Assembly: GCF_023544665.1 (NCBI RefSeq)
Contig: NZ_JAMJFL010000027.1
Location: forward strand, 42,847-106,846
DNA: 64,000 nucleotides
Reading direction: 5' to 3'
DNA from: Streptomyces sp. YS415
GTDB taxonomy: Bacteria > Actinomycetota > Actinomycetes > Streptomycetales > Streptomycetaceae
Of this stretch, positions 35,355 through 44,439 are shown piece by piece. Position 1 is the stretch's first letter. Every line of letters starts with the position of its first letter. The notes below the pieces were generated by a model. It saw only the letters and a program-made list of their open reading frames with translations. It searched no databases and was not told where the DNA came from. The translations under genes were made by a program, and so were the position numbers.

Positions 35355-35927
35355 GTGCCTGCTCTTTCTGCCACCACTGACCGGGCTGTCACCCTGCTGC
35401 GCGAGTTCGGTGCTCAAAGCATCGCCCACCCCGGCGGCACTCTCCTCACCCACCTCCAGCGCGTACAGGCGCGGCTGGCGACATGGAAGGCCCGCCCGGC
35501 CCTCCAACTCGCCGGTCTGTGTCACGCGTTCTACGGCACGGACGGCTTCCCCACAGCACTGCTGCCACTGGACCGCCGCAACAACCTTGCAGCGGTGATC
35601 GGCGCCGAGGCCGAGGCAATTGTGTACCTGTACGCCTCATGCGACCGCACAGCAACCTACCCAGCCCTCAGCCAGGCCGACGCCGCCTTCCACGACAGGT
35701 TCACCGGCCGCCCCCACGTGCCAGCGCCACAGGCGCGCCGGGACTTCACCGAACTCTCGGCAGCCAACGAACTCGACCTCGCCATCACCGATTCCGCCTT
35801 CCGCGGCAGGTGGGGCCCACAGCTGCTCGCCCTGTTCAGCAGACTCCAGGATTCACTGAGTGCTGACGCCTGGCTGGAATGTCGCACAGTGCTTGCTCCT
35901 CCTGCCTCGCAGCCAACAAACCGATGA
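35355..35927 (+). CDS. DUF6817-like protein (HD-like helical domain)
   Basis: GTG 35355 starts VPALSATTDRAVTLLREFGA. The 190-residue protein has HPGGTLLTHLQRVQARLATW and LAGLCHAFYGTDGFP. The H..(11-12)..R and LCHAxYGTDG pattern is typical of DUF6817-type proteins, which resemble metal-dependent HD folds. Role unknown. It faces the LysR gene and is probably its target. Confidence 0.65.
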   Translation: MPALSATTDRAVTLLREFGAQSIAHPGGTLLTHLQRVQARLATWKARPALQLAGLCHAFYGTDGFPTALLPLDRRNNLAAVIGAEAEAIVYLYASCDRTATYPALSQADAAFHDRFTGRPHVPAPQARRDFTELSAANELDLAITDSAFRGRWGPQLLALFSRLQDSLSADAWLECRTVLAPPASQPTNR

Positions 35928-36053
35928 GGGCCCCTTCCCGCGGCTCGCCAGCAGCCGCACTGTCTTGCTGAGCGACTGTGCCGATAATTGACTACAAGAT
36001 CGCCCCGCTGGGGGTCCCAACGGGACGTCTTGCCGGCAAGACGCCGAGCGCAG

Positions 36054-36683
36054 TCAGTCGAACTTCATGCCGAAGTACGGATCGGGTTCGCCTGTGTATG
36101 GGTCGATGCCGGACTCCCAGCGCCGTTGTTCCTCCCGCCAGTGGACGAATTTCGGAGAGGGCTCCCCCCAGAGGGAGGCATCGCTGAGGGGGCACGCGTC
36201 GAATCCCCTGGTGAACAGACGCCGGAGGAACTCCGCCATTCCACAGTCGTACGTCTTCCAGTGGGGCCATTCGTGACGCTCCCATACGATCACGGGCCAG
36301 CTGTCGGGGTTGTCGTCAACGGTGAGCCAGCCGAGGATGTCAGCTCCTCAGCTGACACCCCAGGCGACGACAGCGTCAGGGCCCGCGTCGATCCCGTCCG
36401 GTCCTCCTGCGGACTCCCACATGTGCCGCAGGTTGGCCGTTTCGGCCGCCATGCCCCCAAGTCCAGGGCCGTCCAGTGGCTTTGGGCTCGCTTCCGGTGT
36501 GAGCACGTCCAGTACGTCGTCGATGCCTCCGGCCCCGTACAGGCCCATGAAAGCGATGTAGTCGTACGGGAAGCCGACCCCCCAAGCTCTGCGCATCGCC
36601 TCCCAGTCCACCTGCTCATCGGCACCGTCATGCGGCGGCATCACAGCCATGAGTGCGGCGGGAACGGCTTCTGCAGACGGCAT
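36054..36683 (-). pseudogene. SMI1/KNR4-family protein gene with in-frame TGA
   Basis: ATG 36683 follows GGAGGGG. The first 111 codons include WEAMRRAWGVGFPYDYIAFM and GLYGAGGIDDVLDVLTP, the SMI1/KNR4 (SUKH) N-terminal core. TGA at codon 112 (36348-36350 region) interrupts, and the same frame continues GADILGWLTVDDNPDSWPVIV and ends DPYFGMKFD at 36054. ADIL/GWLT..DPDxWPVVVW is the conserved second half, so the gene is one unit with one nonsense codon. SUKH proteins often act as immunity proteins to contact toxins. Confidence 0.7.
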
Positions 36684-36758
36684 GTCCCCTCCAATGGTGT
36701 GCTACCCGATGCAACGTACCCGGCGTCACGGACAACGGGCCTGGAAGGAAGGGCGGCA

Positions 36759-37110
36759 GGCTCAGCCGATGACTTCGGTGACGGCAGGCTGGGCGGCCTC
36801 CCCCGTCGACGACCATGCCGGCCTCGAACATGGCGAGGAGTAACTGCAGGCAGAGGGTTGCTGACCGCGCGCGGCGAGCCCCGTGATGTGGTGTAAAGCA
36901 ATGCGACGGCGTCGTCGATGAATCGCTGGCCGATCGTGCGTCTGGATCGGCAAGGGCAGCTGCGCCCGGGAGCTCGATGCGTCGGTGGACCTCGCCGGGG
37001 TCTCCTTGGAGGCAGGGCCCGCCAGTCCCAGGGGCCGGACCGCGTGGTCGCGGCGCCTGGGGCGGCCAGCGCGATAGAGGCCAGGTAGTCGTCGGCTGCG
37101 CCGGCTGTGG
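36759..37110 (-). pseudogene. AAA-type transposition ATPase, C-terminal remnant
   Basis: Three frames in series give SRGSPRAVSN, LCLQLLLAMFEAGMVVDGG and EAAQPAVTEVIG. They match the sensor-2 end of ExeA/TniB-like ATPases carried by transposons (xGxPRAVNNLALQALLAxxxxGKxIVDExAARxAVxEV). Upstream, DDYLASIALAAPG may be part of the same gene. Two frameshifts and loss of the Walker motifs make it a dead scrap. Confidence 0.45.
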
Positions 37111-37263
37111 TGAGACGGTGGCGCGGGTCGTCGCCGCCCCTCCCCCCAGGTTTCTGGGATGGGATGTGCCGCTCCGCGGCAGCAGTCTTTGTCTCGCGGG
37201 CGACGGCAGCCGGCCGGCGCCCGCGACGAAGCACCGCGGAAACGACAACGAGGGAGAGAGAAG

Positions 37264-37794
37264 ATGTCCATACGCATGAGAACCGTAGGCCTGCTGACCG
37301 CGGGCGCCGCCGGGCTGGCGGCGACGCTGGGAGCGGCCCCGTCGGCCTCCGCAGCCCCACCCGTGGCGGAGGCGGGCGCCGCGACGGCCTCGATGTGGCG
37401 GAACGTCGCCCTGACGGGGACGTTCACCATCCGCGACGACGAGGGCATCTTCTCCGCCGGTACGTACTGCAACGGCAGCGTCGCCTCCGAAGGCTGGGTG
37501 AACGAGGTCAGGTCGCCGTCGCTGTGGTGGGAGACCACGTGCGGCGGCGAGATCCGGCTGGAGAAGCACGTGTCCGCCCAGACGGACGCCTCCGGCGGCG
37601 TCATGATCTATGTGACGCTGCGGCTGTACGAGGGCACGAACGACACCAACACCGACCTCGACGCGGAGTTGGACTTCAACCGCTACGTCCCGGCCGGCCA
37701 GATCTCCACGCTCAGTGAGATCACCCTGCGCAGCGGTGAGAACGGCGGCAAGGACTGGGCGAAGCTCAACCTCACCCTGCACAACAACCGCTGA
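37264..37794 (+). CDS. Secreted hypothetical protein
   Basis: ATG 37264 follows GGGAGAGAG. The 176-residue precursor MSIRMRTVGLLTAGAAGLAA has a clear signal peptide with cleavage near ASA-APP (about residue 31). The mature part is beta-rich (LTGTFTIRDDEGIFSAGTYC, TTCGGEIRLEK, RYVPAGQISTLSEITLRSG) with two Cys. It looks like a small all-beta extracellular protein. Family not recognised. Confidence 0.65.
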   Translation: MSIRMRTVGLLTAGAAGLAATLGAAPSASAAPPVAEAGAATASMWRNVALTGTFTIRDDEGIFSAGTYCNGSVASEGWVNEVRSPSLWWETTCGGEIRLEKHVSAQTDASGGVMIYVTLRLYEGTNDTNTDLDAELDFNRYVPAGQISTLSEITLRSGENGGKDWAKLNLTLHNNR

Positions 37795-37938
37795 CGGCAG
37801 GCCTGGGCGGGTCACCTGGTCCACCGGCCCGCCCGGGTCCGCCGCCGCTCCCGGCTCCCCCGGGCGCAGCAACCGGAGCCATGGCTCCCACCTGCGCGAA
37901 CAGCGCCCGGTGACGATATCGGGCGCTAGCCTGGGGCC

Positions 37939-39030
37939 ATGAAGCGCAACGGGGGAGATTTACGCGCGGGTCGTGTCACGGACGCCGCGTTACGGGTGGC
38001 ACGGTCCGCGCGGACCGTGGAGGAGTTCTTCGAGAAGGTCAAACGGGCCACGCGTCCGGCGCTGCGGTTCGACATCTGCGCCGGTGTGACCGTGGACCCG
38101 CAGACCCTGATGAACACCGGCGGCGACTACCGCGACGCACTGCCGCCGTCCATGATGCCGCGCATGCTCGACATCGAGTACCGGGAGGGCGACGCCAACG
38201 ACCTGTCCCAGCTGGCGACCAGGGCGACGCCCGTGGGCCTGCTGAGCCGCGAGACGGGCGGCTGCCTCGAACGCAGCCCGCGCTACCGGGACATCATGCG
38301 GCCGCTGGGGTTCCGGGACGAACTGCGGGTGCTGCTGCGTGACCGGCACGGAGCATGGGGCGCGCTGATCATGGGGCGCGCGCAGGACGCGCCCGCCTTC
38401 ACTCCGTCCGACCTGGCCGTGGCGGCCTCGCTGGCTCAGCCGCTCGGCTCCGTACTGCGCCGGTTGCACCTGACCCGGCTCGCCGAGGCCTGCGCGTCAG
38501 CGGCGGCACCGGGTCTGGTGCTGCTGGACGGGGAGTACCGGGTGGTGCACCGCACCCCGACCGTGGACATGTGGTTCGACGACCTGGCCGACGAACCGGC
38601 CGACGCCGCGAGCCCGTCCGGGGATGATCGGTTACCTCCTGCCGTCTACGCCGTGGCGGCCGCGGTCCAGGCGCCGGACGCGCCGGGGACTCACACCTCC
38701 TGGATGCACAGCCGTGCGCACGGCCGCGTGCGGTTGCACGCCTGGTGTCTCGGCCGCTCCGACACGACGGGGGCCCGCACCGCCGTTGTCGTCGACAAGG
38801 CGGGCTCAGGCGAGCACTTCGAGCTGATTGCCGCGGCCTACGGGCTGACACCGCGCGAGAGGGACGTCACCGGGCTGGTCCTGCGCGGGCACTCCACCGC
38901 GGACATCGCACGCCGCGCCGGGCTGTCCCCGCACACGGTCCAGGACCACCTCAAGTCGGTGTTCGACAAGACCGGCCTGCACAGTCGGCGCGAGTTGGTA
39001 GCCGGCGTCTTCGACCGCCACTACCTGTGA
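37939..39030 (+). CDS. LuxR-family (HTH) transcriptional regulator with GAF-like sensor region
   Basis: The 363-residue protein has a C-terminal LuxR helix-turn-helix: YGLTPRERDVTGLVLRGHST, ADIARRAGLSPHTVQDHLKS and VFDKTGLHSRRELVAGVF (about 300-358). The N-terminal part (about 20-160) resembles a GAF-type sensor (ELRVLLRDRHGAWGALIMGR), followed by a PAS-like stretch (GLVLLDGEYRVVHRTP). It probably senses an unknown small molecule. It is single and complete. Confidence 0.8.
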   Translation: MKRNGGDLRAGRVTDAALRVARSARTVEEFFEKVKRATRPALRFDICAGVTVDPQTLMNTGGDYRDALPPSMMPRMLDIEYREGDANDLSQLATRATPVGLLSRETGGCLERSPRYRDIMRPLGFRDELRVLLRDRHGAWGALIMGRAQDAPAFTPSDLAVAASLAQPLGSVLRRLHLTRLAEACASAAAPGLVLLDGEYRVVHRTPTVDMWFDDLADEPADAASPSGDDRLPPAVYAVAAAVQAPDAPGTHTSWMHSRAHGRVRLHAWCLGRSDTTGARTAVVVDKAGSGEHFELIAAAYGLTPRERDVTGLVLRGHSTADIARRAGLSPHTVQDHLKSVFDKTGLHSRRELVAGVFDRHYL

Positions 39031-39169
39031 CGTACGCGCAGCGTGTCGGCCGTCGAGGCGGTGCGGGCTGAGCCGGCGACCATGTTCGGGTCGCGGTGGT
39101 CGAAGAAGACGGCGAGGGCTGCGATCCGCCGCATGTGGACGGTGTCCTACGTGGTGAGGGCTGCTTGAG

Positions 39170-39425
39170 CCATGTATGGGGCGGGGTACGTGAGTTGGAT
39201 TGTTCCGGACCGGCTTGTGGGAGATCGCGAGGCCGCCGATTCCACCGTCGACGGTACGGCCGCAGGGCGGCGGAACGTAGGACACGCCTGATGAGATGCT
39301 GTTCGCGGCGATCCTCTACGTGCTGGTCAGCGGCTGCGCCTGGCGGGCTCTGCCGCCGTGCTTCGGCATATCGAAGCCGACGGCCCACCGCCTCCGCCTC
39401 TCCAGGAAACCGTCCGAACCACCGC
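39170..39425 (+). pseudogene. IS5-family transposase, N-terminal remnant
   Basis: Reads VSWIVPDRLWEIARPPIPPS, then PQGGG, then after a frameshift DEMLFAAILYVLVSGCAWRALPP with CFGISKPTAHR. This is the N-terminal domain of IS5-group transposases (VPDxLWxLxxPLLP...PQGGGTxxxDxRAVxxAxxYVLxSGCAWR). It breaks after about 75 codons. Confidence 0.65.
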
Positions 39426-39486
39426 ACCGAACGGGCAGACTGGCAGTCGGCCGAGGAGCCGAGCGGAAGCCGTTGAAGGGAGTTGA

Positions 39487-39876
39487 ATGAAGTACGCGAT
39501 GCTGGTGGGACCGGGCGCCGCGCCGGACGGCGCGGTCCGGCTCGAGGTGCCGGACGGCGCCACTTTGGACGACACTGCCGGCGCGCTGGACCTGCTGTTT
39601 GCGACCCAGCCGGCATCGGACCGTGTGGTCCTCGTCGTGGCCGGCACGGTCGTCGGGGTCACCACCCTGGCCCACCTGAGGACCGTGCGCGCGCTCGGGG
39701 TTGTGCGGGGCGCGGGCGAGGAAGACCGTGGCCGTCAGCCGGTCGAATCCACCCAGTACACGCTGCTGACCTTCCGCTGCCCGTCCTGCGAGCGGACGGC
39801 CTGGACCGCCTTTTACGACGAGCGGTACCGGCCGACGTGCGAGACGGACGGCCACGGGCCGATGGAGCTGCGGTGA
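39487..39876 (+). CDS. Small CxxC protein at the head of the CHAT locus
   Basis: ATG 39487 follows GGAG. The 129-residue protein has a beta-rich N-terminal half (MKYAMLVGPGAAPDGAVRLE, DRVVLVVAGTVVGVTTLAHL) and a C-terminal FRCPSCERTAWTAFYDERYR with a CPxC and one further Cys (PTCETDG), as in a zinc ribbon. No family recognised. It precedes the membrane-protein gene by 7 bases and is probably the first gene of a three-gene operon with the TPR-CHAT protease. Confidence 0.6.
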   Translation: MKYAMLVGPGAAPDGAVRLEVPDGATLDDTAGALDLLFATQPASDRVVLVVAGTVVGVTTLAHLRTVRALGVVRGAGEEDRGRQPVESTQYTLLTFRCPSCERTAWTAFYDERYRPTCETDGHGPMELR

Positions 39877-39883
39877 GCCGTCG

Positions 39884-40858
39884 ATGAGCCAGGCCGGCCT
39901 CGCCACCGTCGCCACGGCACCCGCGGGCCTCGCCTCAGGCAACTCCGGACGGTTCTTCCTCGTCTCCTATCTCCCCACCTACGCGGGGGCGTTGAGCATC
40001 CTGTGGCTGGTCTGGGCGGGCGCCCCCGGCGGCGCCCTCTCCATGCGCCGCGCCTGGCGCACCGCTGCCGGACTCGGCGTCGGCGAGATCGTGCTCATCG
40101 CCGCCGGCATCACCGTCGTCGCCGTCGTCTTCCAGCCCCTGCAACTGGCCATGGTGCGGCTGCTCCAGGGCGGCTGGCCCGACGCCCTCGGCGCGGGGCT
40201 GTGCCGTGCCCGGCAGCGCCGCCGCAAGGCCCGGCTCGAACGCCGTACGGTCCTGCCCCCGGCCACGGGCGGCGCGACGCCGGCGGAGGTGACGGCGGCC
40301 GCCGTGCAGCAGGCCGGTGCGGCCGCCGCGCGACTGCGCCGACGGTACCCACTGCCCGACCACCTCGTCCGACCCACCGCCCTGGGCAACGTCCTGACCG
40401 CCGCCTTCGACACCGCCGGCCGCGACCACGGCTGGGACGCGGCGGTGGCCTGGCCCCGGCTCTACCTGGTCCTCGGCGACCGGTCGCGTGCCCTCGTCGA
40501 CGACTGTCGCGACTCCCTCGACGGCGCCGTGCGGCTCGCCGTCACCGGGGGAGCCACCGCGCTCGCCGCCGCCGTACTGCTGTGCTCCAGCGGGTGGTGG
40601 CTCGCCCTCGCCCTGATCCCGCTGGCCGTCGCCGGCCTCGCCTACCACGGAGCCGTCCAGGCGGCCGTCGCCTACGGAGACGCCGTACACACCGCGTTCG
40701 ACCTGCACCGCTTCGACCTGCTGCGGGCGCTGCACCTTCCGCTGCCGGCCGGCCTCGCCGAGGAGCGCACCCGGGCCTCGGCCTTGTGCGCGTCCTGGCG
40801 GCAGGGACTGCCCCCGCCGGACACCTACGAGCACCCCGAAGTGCCGCCCCCTGTCTGA
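39884..40858 (+). CDS. Hypothetical multi-pass membrane protein of the CHAT locus
   Basis: The 324-residue protein has hydrophobic segments at about 26-48, 63-87 and 218-252 and a soluble middle part that is basic and Ala-rich (RARQRRRKARLERR). RRYPLPDHLVRPTALGNVLT and WDAAVAWPRLYLVL suggest a conserved cytosolic domain. Family not recognised. It is packed between the CxxC protein (7-base gap) and the TPR-CHAT gene (45 bases), so the three genes likely act together, with this one at the membrane. Confidence 0.6.
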   Translation: MSQAGLATVATAPAGLASGNSGRFFLVSYLPTYAGALSILWLVWAGAPGGALSMRRAWRTAAGLGVGEIVLIAAGITVVAVVFQPLQLAMVRLLQGGWPDALGAGLCRARQRRRKARLERRTVLPPATGGATPAEVTAAAVQQAGAAAARLRRRYPLPDHLVRPTALGNVLTAAFDTAGRDHGWDAAVAWPRLYLVLGDRSRALVDDCRDSLDGAVRLAVTGGATALAAAVLLCSSGWWLALALIPLAVAGLAYHGAVQAAVAYGDAVHTAFDLHRFDLLRALHLPLPAGLAEERTRASALCASWRQGLPPPDTYEHPEVPPPV

Positions 40859-40903
40859 CCCGTTGGGGCGCCGTCCCGCGCCGAAGCGCCCTACCGTGGC
40901 CCC

Positions 40904-43900
40904 ATGTCAGCGATGGGGGACCGCCGCCGCAACGACCGCGTCCAGGCTCTGCACGAGCGCGGACTGCGGGAACTCGACGACTACATCCGCTCCCGTGACC
41001 CCGCCGCCCTGGAGCGGGCCCGGCTCGTGTTCCATACGACCGTGGCTTCCCTCGGCCCGCACACCCCCGACCGGCACGTCCATTTCCGCAACCTCGCCTA
41101 CACCGAGGAACTGACCTACGAGGAGAGCGGCGCATACGGCCCGCTGCAGGACGCCGTCGCCTTTTACCGCCAGGCCCTCACCGAGGCTCCCGCCGACCAC
41201 CCCTACCGGCCCGCCTACGCCTACGGGCTCGGTCGCGCCCTGCGCCGGCTGTACGGAGCGACCGGTGACCCCGCTCACCTCGACGAGTCCGTGCAGTGGC
41301 AGCGGCGGGCACTGTCCGGCGGACCGGGGGCCCGGCTGGAGGCCGCCGGCCAGCTGGCCGGCCTCGCCGAGACGCTCTTCGACCGCAACCTTCTGGCCGG
41401 CGACCGGGGGGACTTGGAGGAGTGCGTGGCGCTGTACCGCCAGGCCGTACGGCTCACGCCCGAGGCCGAACCGGAGGACCTCGCGATCCGGCTGGTCAAC
41501 TTCGGCTCCGCGCTCGGCGCGCTGCACCAGGCGACCGGGGACCCCGGCCATCGCGACGAGTGCATCGACGCCCACTCCCGGGCCCTCGCCCTGCTGCCCG
41601 AGGACCGCCCGCAGCAGCGGCAGGCCCTTCTCGACGCCCTCGCACAGGCAGTACAGGACCGCTACGACACCACCGGCCGGCTGGAGGACCTCGACACGGT
41701 GATCGCCCTGCGCCTGCGCGCCGTCGCGCACACCGACCCCGGCACCACCGACCATGGCGAAGCGGCCCTGCAGGCCGCCGACGCGCTGCTGGACCGGGCC
41801 GTCAGGACCGGCCGGCCTCACTTCGCCGACCAGGCGATCACCGTACTCCGGCGCGCCGTTGCCGGCCTGCCCGCCGACAGCGCCGAACGCGCCGTGCTGA
41901 GCGGCATACTCGGATCGGCGTACGGCACCCGGTACGACCTGACCGGGGAGGCCGCCTGCCTGGACCAGGCCGTCGCCCTGCTCCGAGCGGCCGCGGACAC
42001 GCCCGGTATCGGGCACCACAACGCCTGCGGCATGCGCACCAAACTCTCCACCGCCCTGCGGACCCGGCACTCGGCGCGCGGAGACCTCGCCGACCTCGAC
42101 GAGGCGATCGCCGTGCACCGCGACGCACTGGCCGGCGGGGCCGGCCTGGACGCGGCACGCCGGGCCCTGCACCAGGTGAGCCTCGCCGCGGGCCTGAACC
42201 AGCGCTTCGGCGTCCACGGCGACATCACGGATCTCGACCAGTGCGCCGAACTGTGCCGCCAGGCCCTGCTGGTACTGCCCGAGGGGGACGCGAACCGTCC
42301 GGCCGTCCTGGTGCTGCTCGGCGACACCCACCTCGCCCGGTTCTTCCACACCGCCCGTGCGGAGGCGCTGGACCCGGCGCTCGGCGCCTTCCGGCAGGCC
42401 CTCGCCGCCGCCGACCCCAAGCTGCGGGCGGCCGCGATGAGCAACCTCGCCCGCGCCCTCCTCGCCCGCTTCGACCACGCCGGCGGCACACCGGCCGACC
42501 TGGACGAGGCGATCGGCCTGCAACGCCACGCCATGACCCTGCTGCCCACCCAGCGGGAGGTGACCGGGTACAACCTCGCCCAGTCCCTGCGCAGCCGCTA
42601 CGAGATCAGCCACGACCTCACCGACCTCGAGGAGGCCGTCGCCCTCCTGCGGACCGTCGTACGAGAGCGCCCCCGCGACGACCCCGACCGGAGCAAGCCC
42701 GGCACGGCCCTCGCCGAGGGCCTGTACAGCCTGCACCTGCGGACCGGCGACCGTGACCTGCTCACCGAGGCCCTCACCGTCGCCCGCGACATCACCACGG
42801 TCACCTCAGCCCCGGTGCGCGAACGGCTCGCCGCCCACGTCACCTGGGGCCAGGTGTCCGGCGTACTGGAGGACTGGGAGACGGCGTGGCGCGCCCTGCG
42901 CACGGCCACGTCGCTGCTGCCCGAACTGGCGACGCGCAGCCTCACCCGCAGCGACCAGCAGTACGCTCTGGCCCGCCTGCCGGGCATCGCGGCCGAGGCC
43001 GCCGCCTACGCCCTCCAGGCCGGACGGCCCCGGGAAGCCCTGGAAGTCCTCGAACACGGCAGAGGCGTACTCCTGGGCCGGCTGCTGCGCACCCGCGACC
43101 TCGACCTCGACCGGCTGCGCCGACAGGCACCCGCCCTGGCCGACGAGTTCCTGCGGCTGCGCGAGGAGGAAACCGGCGAGCCGGCCGGCCCCTCCCTACC
43201 GACGGCCACCGCCGAACAGGCCGCCGAACGGCGTCGCGCCCACGCCGCCGCGTGGCAGCGCCTGCTGGGCCGGATCCGGGCACTGCCGGACTTCGACGGC
43301 TTCCTGCGCCCGCCCCCGGCCGAGGAGATCCTCCACCAGGCGGGCGACGGACCCGTCGTACTCCTCAACATCAGCATCCGCTGCGACGCCCTCATCGTGG
43401 CCGACGGCACGATCGACGTCCTGCCGCTGAAGGTCAGCTCCGCCACCGTGGCCGAGCAGGTAGCCGTCTTCCTCCACGCCACCCGCGCCGCCTTGCGGCC
43501 CGGAGCCTCCCTGGAGGACATCTGGTCCGCGCAGGAGACCCTCTTCGGCGTACTGGAATGGCTGTGGGACACCATCACCGGACCCGTGCTCGAGCGTCTT
43601 GGCCACACCCGACCGCACGCCCCCGGGCAGTCGCCCCGGCGGGTGTGGTGGTGCCCGCAGGGCACGCTCGCCTTCCTGCCGCTGCACGCCGCCGGCTACC
43701 ACGGCGCCCGGGCCGATCGGGACCGGCCGCGCTGCGCACTCGACCTCGCCGTGTCCTCCTATACCCCGACGATCGGCGCACTGCACCACGCGCGCCGACG
43801 TCCGGAAGGCGCCCCGTCAGACGGACGGCCGCCGCTGGTCGTGGCCATCCGCGACACGCCGGGGGCAGCGCCCCTGCCGAACGCCTCGCACGAAGCGGAA

Positions 43901-44410
43901 GCGGTGCGGACGCTGCTGCCCGGAACCACCCCGGCACAGCTGCTGACCGGCGCCGCGGCCACCCGCGACCGGGTCCGGGAGGCCCTGCGCTCAAGCCCGT
44001 ACGTCCATCTCGTCTGCCACGCCGTCACCGACCCGCACGACCCCTCCGCCTCGCGCATCCTCACCCACGACCACATCGAAAGGGCGCTGAGCGTCGCCGA
44101 CATCTCCGCCCTGCGGCCGCCGGGAGCCGGCCTGGCGTACCTCTCCAGCTGCTCCACCTCCGGAACCCGCCCCGAGCTCGCGGACGAGGCGATCCACATC
44201 ACCAGCGCCTTCCAACTCGCCGGCTACCGCCATGTCGTGGGCACGCTGTGGCCCGTGACGGACGAGATCGCCCCGCGCATCGCCCAGTCCTTCTACGGCC
44301 GGCTCCCGCACGGCGCCGCACACGCGCTGCACGCGGCCGTCCAACAGGCGCACACGGAGTATCCGCTGCTCCCGTCGCTGTGGGGAGCGCACATCCACAT
44401 CGGTCCCTGA
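40904..44410 (+). CDS. TPR-CHAT protein (caspase-like protease)
   Basis: The 1168-residue protein has an N-terminal array of tetratricopeptide-like repeats (about 5-800) built on a recurring DLDEAIAxxRxAL pattern. A C-terminal CHAT caspase-fold domain (about 850-1168) follows. WWCPQGTLAFLPLHAAGYHG, the His of YVHLVCHAVTD (about 1039) and Cys of LAYLSSCSTSG (about 1083) form the predicted dyad. GYRHVVGTLWPVTDEIAPRI is also typical. CHAT proteases cleave partner proteins, some in defence or cell-death systems. Targets are unknown here. It is the last gene of the apparent operon. Confidence 0.88.
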   Translation: MSAMGDRRRNDRVQALHERGLRELDDYIRSRDPAALERARLVFHTTVASLGPHTPDRHVHFRNLAYTEELTYEESGAYGPLQDAVAFYRQALTEAPADHPYRPAYAYGLGRALRRLYGATGDPAHLDESVQWQRRALSGGPGARLEAAGQLAGLAETLFDRNLLAGDRGDLEECVALYRQAVRLTPEAEPEDLAIRLVNFGSALGALHQATGDPGHRDECIDAHSRALALLPEDRPQQRQALLDALAQAVQDRYDTTGRLEDLDTVIALRLRAVAHTDPGTTDHGEAALQAADALLDRAVRTGRPHFADQAITVLRRAVAGLPADSAERAVLSGILGSAYGTRYDLTGEAACLDQAVALLRAAADTPGIGHHNACGMRTKLSTALRTRHSARGDLADLDEAIAVHRDALAGGAGLDAARRALHQVSLAAGLNQRFGVHGDITDLDQCAELCRQALLVLPEGDANRPAVLVLLGDTHLARFFHTARAEALDPALGAFRQALAAADPKLRAAAMSNLARALLARFDHAGGTPADLDEAIGLQRHAMTLLPTQREVTGYNLAQSLRSRYEISHDLTDLEEAVALLRTVVRERPRDDPDRSKPGTALAEGLYSLHLRTGDRDLLTEALTVARDITTVTSAPVRERLAAHVTWGQVSGVLEDWETAWRALRTATSLLPELATRSLTRSDQQYALARLPGIAAEAAAYALQAGRPREALEVLEHGRGVLLGRLLRTRDLDLDRLRRQAPALADEFLRLREEETGEPAGPSLPTATAEQAAERRRAHAAAWQRLLGRIRALPDFDGFLRPPPAEEILHQAGDGPVVLLNISIRCDALIVADGTIDVLPLKVSSATVAEQVAVFLHATRAALRPGASLEDIWSAQETLFGVLEWLWDTITGPVLERLGHTRPHAPGQSPRRVWWCPQGTLAFLPLHAAGYHGARADRDRPRCALDLAVSSYTPTIGALHHARRRPEGAPSDGRPPLVVAIRDTPGAAPLPNASHEAEAVRTLLPGTTPAQLLTGAAATRDRVREALRSSPYVHLVCHAVTDPHDPSASRILTHDHIERALSVADISALRPPGAGLAYLSSCSTSGTRPELADEAIHITSAFQLAGYRHVVGTLWPVTDEIAPRIAQSFYGRLPHGAAHALHAAVQQAHTEYPLLPSLWGAHIHIGP

Positions 44411-44439
44411 GGGACGCCCGCCCGCGCCGGCCTCGTGTC

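Noticed and set aside
36348..36350. Selenocysteine or programmed read-through at the SMI1 TGA
   Set aside because: No downstream SECIS-like hairpin or Sec-type family context was seen; a nonsense mutation or sequence error is simpler.
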